From positions 1 through 11,363 of the forward strand of contig CABQJA010000059.1 of assembly GCA_902464345.1 (NCBI GenBank): DNA of 11,363 nt, given 5' to 3'. Below are positions 5,265 through 11,363 of this stretch, piece after piece; within the stretch, counting starts at the first letter, position 1; every line of letters begins with the position of its first letter. Below the pieces are notes generated by a model. It saw nothing but the letters and a program-made list of their open reading frames with translations. It was not told the DNA's origin and did no database searches. The translations under genes were made by a program, and so were the position numbers. The stretch comes from an uncultured Clostridium sp. GTDB lineage: Bacteria; Bacillota; Clostridia; Lachnospirales; Lachnospiraceae.

Positions 5265-6380
5265 TCAGAGCAACGACTGATAAATCTGAATCATTGTATC
5301 CCGGTCTAGCGGAACGTAATTATTCGCTGTCAGTCTCTGCTGCTTCTCAATTACCAGATCTGCCAAATGTCCCAGCTCATCCTCCGTCACGCCATATTCA
5401 TGCAACGGCTTCCGATGCAGGATACATTCAAACAGCTTTTCCAGTTTCTGAAATACCTCATCCCGCTCACAGTCCAGTGCCTGCTGCAGAATGTTCTTAT
5501 AATTACGGATTTCTCCCTGAGGGTTGATTGTTTCATAGGTTTCAAACACCCCCTGAAAGATCGCATAATTTGCTTCGCCATGGGCCACATGATGTGCGCC
5601 TGAAAACGGCATACTCATCGCATGCACGGCTGCACATCCGGCATTTCCAAATGCGATTCCCGCATAACAGGAAGCCAGAAGAAATTCACCGGTCAGTCCC
5701 TTTAGCTGCTCCTGTCCCTGATCTGCGATCTGCCTGTACCCATTGATAATCATTTTAATTGCTTTCTCCGAATACATCTTGGAAAAAACGGTCGCTTTCG
5801 GTGAAAGAAATGATTCTGATGCATGAACGAATGCATCCAGCGAGCTGGTTGCAAATACACCAAACGGAATGGAATCCAGCAGCTCTGTTACAAGCACTGC
5901 CGTATCTGCGAACTCTGCATCCCGTTGCAGACCCATCTTGGTGCCCTTTGACAATACATTCAGCACCGATACACTGGTAACCTCAGAACCGGTTCCGCAG
6001 GTAGTCGGTATCAGAATCAGATCCTTATCCTTCTCTACCAGTCGGATTCCATCATATAGGTCCACAACCGGAGACGGATTCATCAGAACCAGGATCTTTG
6101 CAATGTCCAGAATACTTCCACCGCCGATCCCGATCAGGCGATCAAAGGACACATCCTTTATGTCCTGCCAGATACGATCTACCATATCATCTGTCGGTTC
6201 ACCGGTCCCATAGTTTTTAACATAAACAACTGCCGCCGGTCTGCAATCTTCCGGAAAATAATGTTCAAAATATCTTGGGTTTGTTACGATCAGATCCCGT
6301 TCTCCTACCTGAAAGTCCTCGCAGAACTCTTTCAAAGTATCACAGACCTCGATCGTCGGCATGATTCTAAAACTCTTCAT
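5265..6380 (-). CDS. 4hbD: NAD-dependent 4-hydroxybutyrate dehydrogenase (iron-type ADH family)
   Basis: This 371-residue group III (iron-containing) alcohol dehydrogenase reduces succinate semialdehyde to 4-hydroxybutyrate with NADH. It resembles Clostridium kluyveri 4HbD along its whole length as I recall that protein: NYGTGEPTDDM (56-66), IGGGSILDIAKIL (85-97), PTTCGTGSEVTSVSV (125-139), YAGIAFGNAG (239-248) and ANNYVPL near the end. GGGS (86-89) is the nucleotide-binding turn. The metal ligands expected for the fold are D182, H186, H253 and H267, all present. AAAGGAG lies about 9 nt before the ATG. It follows gabT by 72 nt, a gap that holds a hairpin, and precedes the Amt-PII gene by 16 nt. 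With gabT it makes a two-step route from GABA to 4-hydroxybutyrate. A different semialdehyde substrate remains possible, but the family match and neighbour agree. Confidence 0.9.
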   Translation of the reverse strand: MKSFRIMPTIEVCDTLKEFCEDFQVGERDLIVTNPRYFEHYFPEDCRPAAVVYVKNYGTGEPTDDMVDRIWQDIKDVSFDRLIGIGGGSILDIAKILVLMNPSPVVDLYDGIRLVEKDKDLILIPTTCGTGSEVTSVSVLNVLSKGTKMGLQRDAEFADTAVLVTELLDSIPFGVFATSSLDAFVHASESFLSPKATVFSKMYSEKAIKMIINGYRQIADQGQEQLKGLTGEFLLASCYAGIAFGNAGCAAVHAMSMPFSGAHHVAHGEANYAIFQGVFETYETINPQGEIRNYKNILQQALDCERDEVFQKLEKLFECILHRKPLHEYGVTEDELGHLADLVIEKQQRLTANNYVPLDRDTMIQIYQSLL

Positions 6381-6409
6381 GCTACCTGTCTCCTTTCTTC
6401 TGTCATTTC

Positions 6410-6438
6410 CGGTTGCCCGGTTTTACGCCGGGTAACCG
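6410..6438 (-). promoter_or_regulatory. Intercistronic hairpin between gabT and 4hbD
   Basis: Arms CGGTTGCCCGG (6410-6420) and CCGGGTAACCG (6428-6438) enclose a 7-nt loop, giving an 11-bp stem with one internal mismatch (A-C in the minus-strand mRNA). No U-tract follows; the 4hbD Shine-Dalgarno comes about 15-20 nt later. It is more likely an mRNA processing or stability element, or a partial attenuator, than a full terminator. Confidence 0.5.
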
Positions 6439-6452
6439 AATCTGTGTATTCT

Positions 6453-7808
6453 TTATTTACTACATGCAACAATTGCCTCTTCCAGAATCGCACAGCCGGC
6501 TTCTAACTGCTCATCAGTCATAACCAGCGGTGCCAGACAACGGATAACATTGCTGTAAGTACCGGCCGCCTCCAGCACCAGCCCATGATGTGCTGCATAC
6601 TGTACGATATCACCAACCAGCTTCGTTGCAGGTTCTTTCGTTTCCTTGGAGGTTACAAACTCAATACCCATCATGCAGCCGGTTCCACGGACATCTCCGA
6701 CTACCTCATACTTCTCCTTCCATGCATCAAAATGCTTATGAAGCTTCTCCGCCATGGTTACTGCCTTGCCTGCAAAATCCTCTTTCTCCATAATATCAAT
6801 AATGGTAAGCGCTGAAGCACAAGCCAGTGCATTACCGCAGAACGTTCCGCCGATCGTTGCATCCGGTACGGCATCCATGATCTCGGCTCTTGCGGTGATC
6901 GCACTAAGCGGAACACCACCGGCAATAGACTTCGCAGTTGCCAGAATATCCGGTGCACAACCTGCATCCTTCCAATACTGGGAAGCAAACATCTTCCCTG
7001 ACCGGCAGAAGCCACACTGTACCTCATCTGCAATGATTAAAATACCATGTTCATCACACAGCTTCCGAAGTGCCTGAACCCAAGGAATCGGTGCCGGAAT
7101 AAATCCGCCCTCACCCTGAATCGGCTCTAAAACTACCGCCGCAATATAATCTGCCGGAGCACATTCCTCAAACACCCGTTTAATATCCTTAATATAATAG
7201 TCGATTGCTTCTTCGTCTGTCATTCCCTCCGGCTTCCGATAGAGATTCGGATAATCCGCACGATAGATACCATCCGGGAACGGTCCCATGCCGACTGCGT
7301 ATTTCTTCTTTGAGGTCATCGCCATGGTCAGTACGGTTCTGCCATGAAATGCGCCGGAGAATACAATAATATCCGGTCTCTTTGTAAATGCCTTTGCAAC
7401 CTTGACTGCATTCTCATCTGCCTCGGCACCACTGTTTGCAAAGAATGTCTTCTTTGCGTCACCACGTACCGGTACGATTTCATTCATTTTTTCTGCCAGT
7501 GCCACATAGCCTTCATGGGTTACTACATTCATCATGGCATGAAAATACTTATCTGCCTGTGCCTTTACCGCTTCTACTACCTCCGGGCGGCTATAGCCGA
7601 TATTCAGTACACCAACACCGCCAACCCAGTCCAGAAACCGGTTGCCATCCACATCCTCGAACATGGCACCCTCGCCCCGTTCGATCACACATGGATAATG
7701 ATTGGTGATTGCAGACGGTACTGCCTCCTGTCTCCTTTTTAAAATAGCTGCTGCCTTCGGTCCCGGCAGTGGCATCTTGATTTCCGGTAAACTTGTTCTT
7801 AATTCCAT
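6453..7808 (-). CDS. gabT: 4-aminobutyrate aminotransferase (class III, PLP)
   Basis: This 451-residue cytoplasmic class III aminotransferase is expected to move the amino group of GABA to 2-oxoglutarate, giving succinate semialdehyde and glutamate. Visible motifs are NSGAEADENAVK (125-136, phosphate binding), FSGAFHGRT (150-158, ring stacking), EPIQGEGGF (228-236), ADEVQCGF (260-267, with D261 binding the pyridine nitrogen) and AKSIAGG (292-298), in which K293 should be the PLP lysine. The length is typical of GabT. An in-frame ATG upstream (7874) exists, but the ATG at 7808 has GGAGG at 8 nt spacing and gives the usual N terminus. It is the first gene of the operon gabT-4hbD-amt/PII, and the next gene consumes the expected product. 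Related class III enzymes (ornithine, putrescine or 5-aminovalerate transaminases) share these motifs, so the exact amine needs testing. Confidence 0.9.
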   Translation of the reverse strand: MELRTSLPEIKMPLPGPKAAAILKRRQEAVPSAITNHYPCVIERGEGAMFEDVDGNRFLDWVGGVGVLNIGYSRPEVVEAVKAQADKYFHAMMNVVTHEGYVALAEKMNEIVPVRGDAKKTFFANSGAEADENAVKVAKAFTKRPDIIVFSGAFHGRTVLTMAMTSKKKYAVGMGPFPDGIYRADYPNLYRKPEGMTDEEAIDYYIKDIKRVFEECAPADYIAAVVLEPIQGEGGFIPAPIPWVQALRKLCDEHGILIIADEVQCGFCRSGKMFASQYWKDAGCAPDILATAKSIAGGVPLSAITARAEIMDAVPDATIGGTFCGNALACASALTIIDIMEKEDFAGKAVTMAEKLHKHFDAWKEKYEVVGDVRGTGCMMGIEFVTSKETKEPATKLVGDIVQYAAHHGLVLEAAGTYSNVIRCLAPLVMTDEQLEAGCAILEEAIVACSK

Positions 7809-7850
7809 AATCGTTTCCTCCATTCTCCTGATTTCAATTCCCTTAGTGTC

Positions 7851-7903
7851 TTGCCTTACCTTTGGTTTTTCCACATTATAGCGAAAGCAAAATCAGAAAT
7901 AAA
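7851..7903. promoter_or_regulatory. Overlapping divergent promoters for the gabT operon and the amidase-MATE pair
   Basis: Minus strand: a perfect TATAAT occupies 7875-7880 with a weak -35 TTTATT at 7898-7903 (17-bp spacer). It would start the gabT message near 7868. Plus strand: TTGCCT (7851-7856) and CATTAT (7874-7879) are also separated by 17 bp and would start the amidase message near 7886. The two -10 elements occupy the same bases, so both promoters could not be occupied at once. The minus-strand -10 is the stronger evidence; the plus-strand elements match 4 of 6 each. Confidence 0.45.
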
Positions 7904-7966
7904 AGCCATGTGTCCTTTAAATGAATTTCCATGCATTTTATTGTAATCAAAAAGGAGGGTATGCTT

Positions 7967-8806
7967 ATGAAACAACTATGTAAATTAGCTTTGATCCAGA
8001 TGGACTGTACACTTGGTGATGTACCGGCGAATCTGGAACATGCACTGGAGCTGGGCCGGAAAGCAGTTGCACAGGGTGCGAATCTGTTAGTCTTTCCGGA
8101 ATTGTTCACTACCGGATATGAACTATCCGTTTTAGGTACTGACTTATGCAACTATGCAGAAGACCCGTCTGACAGTCCTACTTTAAATAAGATGCGGGAC
8201 TTTGCGATCGAGCATCAGGTATCTGTCTGCGGTGTCATTCCTCTTTTTCATACCTGTTCCAAAAAAGCCGGCAAGCCGAATATTTCCTGCTTTTATATTA
8301 ATTCAGAAGGAAAGCTTCTGGGCATCTATGATAAAAATCACTTATTCGGAGAAGAAAAGGACTATTTCTCCCTTGGAGAGTCCTATCCGGTTCTGGATAC
8401 GGAATTTGGCAGGATCGGCATCATGATCTGCTATGATGCGAATTTCCCGGAGCCCGCTCGGATCCTGGCCTGCCAAGGCGCAGAGATCATTCTCTGTCCG
8501 GCAGCCTGGAGAGTTCAGGATATCCGGCTCTTTGATATGATCATGCCACAGCGGGCAGCCGAAAATGTAGCCTATGTCTGTGCGGTCAACCGTTACGGTA
8601 TGGATCACGGTCGTTATAACCCGGGGCATTCCCAGATCTGCAGCCCGGAGGGCGAAGTAATTGCCTTTGGCGGAGCTTCTGAAACGATTATTTATGCAGA
8701 GCTTCATGCAGATACGGTTACTGCAAAACGGAAAGAGATTCCGTATTTAAACGATCTACGGGCATGTGAATATCCGATTTTATTAAAAGATCTTTCAACC
8801 ATCTAA
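7967..8806 (+). CDS. Carbon-nitrogen hydrolase (nitrilase superfamily amidase)
   Basis: This 279-residue cytoplasmic hydrolase is predicted to split a C-N bond in a linear amide or carbamoyl compound, releasing ammonia. The Glu-Lys-Cys catalytic triad of the superfamily is visible as E45 (FPELF), K123 (YDKNHLF) and C155 (MICYDANFPE). The supporting segments PAAW and RAAENVAYVCAVNR are also present. The length is normal for single-domain amidases. The start is the ATG at 7967, which has AAGGAGG 8 nt upstream; the in-frame ATG at 7961 is too close to it. It is divergent from gabT and 13 nt ahead of the MATE gene, which suggests a two-gene operon. The context of GABA and ammonium genes makes an omega-amidase-like or N-carbamoylputrescine-amidase-like role thinkable. 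The substrate cannot be read from the motifs. Confidence 0.87.
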   Translation: MKQLCKLALIQMDCTLGDVPANLEHALELGRKAVAQGANLLVFPELFTTGYELSVLGTDLCNYAEDPSDSPTLNKMRDFAIEHQVSVCGVIPLFHTCSKKAGKPNISCFYINSEGKLLGIYDKNHLFGEEKDYFSLGESYPVLDTEFGRIGIMICYDANFPEPARILACQGAEIILCPAAWRVQDIRLFDMIMPQRAAENVAYVCAVNRYGMDHGRYNPGHSQICSPEGEVIAFGGASETIIYAELHADTVTAKRKEIPYLNDLRACEYPILLKDLSTI

Positions 8807-8819
8807 GGGGGGTGACCAT

Positions 8820-10202
8820 TTGAAAAATTCTGAAAATTTCAAAGAGGCTATGCGATCAGAACCGATTCCGAAGATTTCCCTTCGGATGTCACTGCCGCCT
8901 ATGTGTTCCATGTTTATCCAGTATTTCTATACACTGGTCGACAGTATTCTGGTCGCAAATGTAGGCGAAACGGAGCTATCCGCAGTTTCCCTTTCCTATC
9001 CGATCGTACTGATCATCATATCCAGTGCAGTTGGTCTGGGTGTCGGTACCAATGTACTGATTGCCCGCTATCTGGGAGAACGGAAGCCGGAGCTGGCTCG
9101 TCGTTCCGCAAATATGGGACTGCTGCTTGCTATCCTGTGCGGAGTGACTCTGACCACACTTTCTCTGGTTCTGATCCGGCCATATTTCCACTGTTTTACA
9201 CAGGATGAGGAGCTGTTCCGTGTCTGCATCAACTATATGAGTCTGATGTCCTTTTGTGCGATTCCGGTTATGATTCACGTCATGATCCAGAAGATCGTAC
9301 AGGCTACCGGCGATATGGTAACGCCTATGCTTTTCCAGATGGCGGGAGCAGCCTTTAATTTTATCTTTGATCCATTGCTCATTTATGGAATCGGCATTTT
9401 CCCAAAGCTTGGAATTCTGGGTGGAGCCGTCACCTCACTGATCGGCTATTCCATATCTGCCTCTCTGGCATTGCTCGTCCTGATACACAGAAGAAAGCAA
9501 TTACTTGTACGCTGGAAAGAATTCCGATTCGAACGTCATCTGATCACAGGTACTTTCTCGTACGGATTTCCATCCTTTGTATTAAATGTTTTGAGTCCTG
9601 TTATGCTGATGATCACAAATGCGTTTCTGAATCGTTATTCGATGACCGCAGTTGCGTTCTTCGGTATATATTCCAAGTTTTTACAACTTCTGGTAATGAC
9701 CGCGAACGGCATTGTCCAGGGTACCTTGCCATTGATGAGCTTTCATTATGGGGCCGGTGAATCGGAACGTCTGGGACAGGCTTACCGGTTCGGATCCTGG
9801 TTTATCTCCGGTCTGATGGGTGCCGGTGCACTGATCATTATTATTTTTGCAAAGCCGCTTCTGACATTGTTTGATGCCAGCCCTCAGATGCTGATTCTCG
9901 GCATCCCGGCCATCCGGATCATGGCACTGAGTTTTCTGTTCAACGGTATCTCTACCATGATGGCAACCTATCTGCAGGCGGTCGGCAATGTCCCACAAAG
10001 TGTAATCATTACTCTGCTTCGGCAGCTGGTTCTTCTGGTTCCGGTTATGTGGATTCTGTCCCATATCTGGGAAATCGATGGAATCTGGATCACATTTCCG
10101 GTCACAGAGCTCCTCTCCTTCCTGTATGCATGGATGCAGGTCAGACGAACCAGAACTAAGATAAACATTCAAAACCATAACATAATTAAGGAGTGCTCAT
10201 AG
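8820..10202 (+). CDS. MATE family efflux transporter
   Basis: This 460-residue multidrug and toxic compound extrusion family protein is an inner-membrane antiporter driven by sodium or proton gradients. Its 12 hydrophobic helices fall in two similar halves: the first has YTLVDSILVANVGETELSA (about 37-55) and GVGTNVLIARYLGE, and the second has NRYSMTAVAFFGIYSK and PLMSFHYGAGE. The LxxVG..GTN and QATGD (Q-GTGD-like) segments are typical of the MatE domain. The start is TTG at 8820, supported by AAGGGGGGTGA just 4-6 nt upstream; the next ATG (8850) has no such site. It follows the amidase stop by 13 nt, so translation is probably coupled. The substrate is unknown; organic cations are the family norm. 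Confidence 0.92.
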   Translation: MKNSENFKEAMRSEPIPKISLRMSLPPMCSMFIQYFYTLVDSILVANVGETELSAVSLSYPIVLIIISSAVGLGVGTNVLIARYLGERKPELARRSANMGLLLAILCGVTLTTLSLVLIRPYFHCFTQDEELFRVCINYMSLMSFCAIPVMIHVMIQKIVQATGDMVTPMLFQMAGAAFNFIFDPLLIYGIGIFPKLGILGGAVTSLIGYSISASLALLVLIHRRKQLLVRWKEFRFERHLITGTFSYGFPSFVLNVLSPVMLMITNAFLNRYSMTAVAFFGIYSKFLQLLVMTANGIVQGTLPLMSFHYGAGESERLGQAYRFGSWFISGLMGAGALIIIIFAKPLLTLFDASPQMLILGIPAIRIMALSFLFNGISTMMATYLQAVGNVPQSVIITLLRQLVLLVPVMWILSHIWEIDGIWITFPVTELLSFLYAWMQVRRTRTKINIQNHNIIKECS

Positions 10203-10216
10203 CAATATGAGCACTC
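10191..10216. terminator. Stem-loop with GCAA tetraloop between convergent MATE and Rpn genes
   Basis: GAGTGCTCATA (10191-10201) pairs perfectly with TATGAGCACTC (10206-10216) around a GCAA (GNRA) tetraloop. The MATE stop codon is inside the structure. No strong T-run follows on the plus strand; the minus-strand side continues CTTAATTATGTTATGG. It is likely a shared transcript end. Confidence 0.6.
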
Positions 10217-10222
10217 TCTGGA

Positions 10223-11284
10223 TTACACATTTTCCAAAAAAACATTTCCCATTTCTTTTTCAAATATTTCTAAGGAATCTGCTTTACTTGCTAACTTGAA
10301 CCACTGTGCCAACTTCTTCATATCACGCTCCTGCATAATGCTATCCCGAACAGAATCCGATACATCCCCTAACTCTTTTAACAACTCCAATATATTATCT
10401 CGTTGCATTTCCAGTTTTCCTTCTGCTCTCTCATCTGCCAGCCAATCTTCCCATGCCTTACACATATCCACAACCTCCTGACCTGTAAACTCCTCTTGCA
10501 TATTTCTCATAACATTTTTTTCATTCATATTCAACATTACATCCATAGCAATAGATAAATCACTCCTGATGCACGAAAATTCATCCCAATTCTGTTCCAA
10601 AAATGCTTGAAACATCTTCCTGTCGCCAGAATACTTCAGACATCCAAATAAAAGTCTCAAATCCGAAGACATCTGATCAATCTCCTTATCATCCATTCGC
10701 TTTATATCAAGCACTTTCAGATGATAATTTTGAACTAAACCCTTCCATACTTTCCGCTTTCTCTCCGGGAACCCGGAGAAATCTATAATATCATGTAACT
10801 CCAATGCTGCATTCCACGGTTCATCCCCATAGTACACACATATCGTAGATACCGGTAATAACCGATCGTCTGGTCCAAAACCACGCAGCCACCCTTCTTT
10901 CCCTGTCTTCTGCTTCTTCTCATACATCCTACGAATATCAATTAACTGTTTATTATACTGATATGCATCATAAATCATCATCTGGGCAACTTCACCATAA
11001 TATATATCCTGTTGATTCTCAATACACGTAATCGCGCAAATAGCATCCGGCGACTCTCCATATCCACGAATTACATCCCGTATTTTACTATATGTACAAA
11101 TCTTCTGCTCTTGCCAGCTCTCATTCGCATTCTTATTCTTTGGAAATACTCCGTCCAGTACACTGTCCATCGCATGCAACTTATCTGCATCCAGTAAATG
11201 TTCCTGTACTGCAATATTATAGCAATCGGCAAATCTCTCATTGTCTGACAGACAATTCTTTAATATAATATCTGATTTCCCCAT
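10223..11284 (-). CDS. Rpn-family recombination-promoting nuclease / PD-(D/E)XK transposase-like protein
   Basis: This 353-residue protein is of the type usually annotated Rpn family or PDDEXK_2. Known members are DNA endonucleases that raise RecA-independent recombination; many behave as solitary mobile or defence-linked genes. Key features are RDVI (D70), the core strand ending CIENQQ (E89 and Q91, the ExQ form of the (D/E)xK site), YYGEVAQMMIYDA (95-107) and LLPVSTICVYYGDEPW (142-157). The last of these matches the family's 'LPV..V..YG..PW' block. The C-terminal 120 residues are helical and charged, with no domain I can name. The SD AAGGAGG is ideal, 4-5 nt before the ATG at 11284. It is alone, on the opposite strand to its MATE neighbour, and visibly more AT-rich than the operon genes. 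Those traits fit horizontal gain. No terminal inverted repeats or target duplication were found. Confidence 0.78.
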   Translation of the reverse strand: MGKSDIILKNCLSDNERFADCYNIAVQEHLLDADKLHAMDSVLDGVFPKNKNANESWQEQKICTYSKIRDVIRGYGESPDAICAITCIENQQDIYYGEVAQMMIYDAYQYNKQLIDIRRMYEKKQKTGKEGWLRGFGPDDRLLPVSTICVYYGDEPWNAALELHDIIDFSGFPERKRKVWKGLVQNYHLKVLDIKRMDDKEIDQMSSDLRLLFGCLKYSGDRKMFQAFLEQNWDEFSCIRSDLSIAMDVMLNMNEKNVMRNMQEEFTGQEVVDMCKAWEDWLADERAEGKLEMQRDNILELLKELGDVSDSVRDSIMQERDMKKLAQWFKLASKADSLEIFEKEMGNVFLENV

Positions 11285-11363
11285 AATACCTCCTTATTCC
11301 CGCTTTTAAATCTTAGAAAATCAGCAAGAATGATATAGGTCTAAAGATGAGAAAAAATAGACA

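Noticed and set aside
7344..7742. Plus-strand 132-codon open frame opposite gabT
   Set aside because: It is antisense to conserved aminotransferase motifs, with low-complexity Cys/Tyr/His content and no SD.
7880..7915. Possible sigma-54 promoter (TGGC ... TTGC) before gabT
   Set aside because: The gap between the GG and GC elements is several bases too long for a -24/-12 promoter.
7876..8151. Minus-strand 91-codon open frame spanning the divergent gap
   Set aside because: It is mostly antisense to the amidase N terminus and covers the candidate promoters, with no ribosome binding site.
10223..11363. Insertion sequence boundaries around the Rpn-like gene
   Set aside because: I looked for terminal inverted repeats and flanking direct repeats and found none; the right flank is also cut by the window end.

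Overview
The window reads as chromosomal DNA from an anaerobic, spore-forming, low-to-mid GC Firmicute. It is most like a Lachnospiraceae/Clostridia gut bacterium. This rests on an intact spoIIID gene, strong AGGAGG-type ribosome binding sites before nearly every gene, a PerR-type Fur protein, a clostridial-type 4-hydroxybutyrate dehydrogenase and an Rpn-family PD-(D/E)XK protein. The species cannot be named from the sequence alone.

Left part (1-2920): a perR gene preceded by a 17-bp imperfect palindrome that looks like its own operator; an unrecognised 146-residue membrane protein; and a 46-residue single-pass membrane microprotein ending at a strong GC-rich dyad. Converging on that dyad from the right is spoIIID (minus strand), with a candidate sigma-E promoter. 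A 12-TM major facilitator transporter follows on the plus strand. It ends in a long stem-loop shared with a convergent small lipoprotein gene (2930-3394, minus).

Centre (3536-7808, minus strand): the metabolic core is an apparent operon transcribed right to left. Its genes are gabT (4-aminobutyrate aminotransferase), 4hbD (4-hydroxybutyrate dehydrogenase, Fe-ADH type) and an Amt ammonium channel fused at its C terminus to a complete PII (GlnB/GlnK-like) domain. The first two enzymes convert GABA plus 2-oxoglutarate to succinate semialdehyde plus glutamate, then reduce the semialdehyde to 4-hydroxybutyrate. The third protein carries ammonium and has the conserved 2-oxoglutarate/ATP-site residues of PII, but lacks the tyrosine that is uridylylated in enteric PII. 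The CoA-transferase and dehydratase needed to take 4-hydroxybutyrate on to crotonyl-CoA and butyrate are not in this window.

Divergent from gabT across a 158-bp gap lies a plus-strand pair: a carbon-nitrogen hydrolase (nitrilase superfamily amidase) and a MATE efflux transporter. Candidate promoters for the two directions share the same -10 core. The shared theme is probably nitrogen scavenging from amines and amides, but this is inference. The right edge holds a solitary Rpn-family nuclease/transposase-like gene on the minus strand.

The most unusual item is the Amt-PII fusion co-transcribed with a 2-oxoglutarate-consuming GABA transaminase. No CRISPR array, tRNA, rRNA, phage module or clear insertion sequence was seen. 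No gene-free stretch exceeds 300 bases; the longest is 1538-1719, which holds candidate promoters for spoIIID and the MFS gene.
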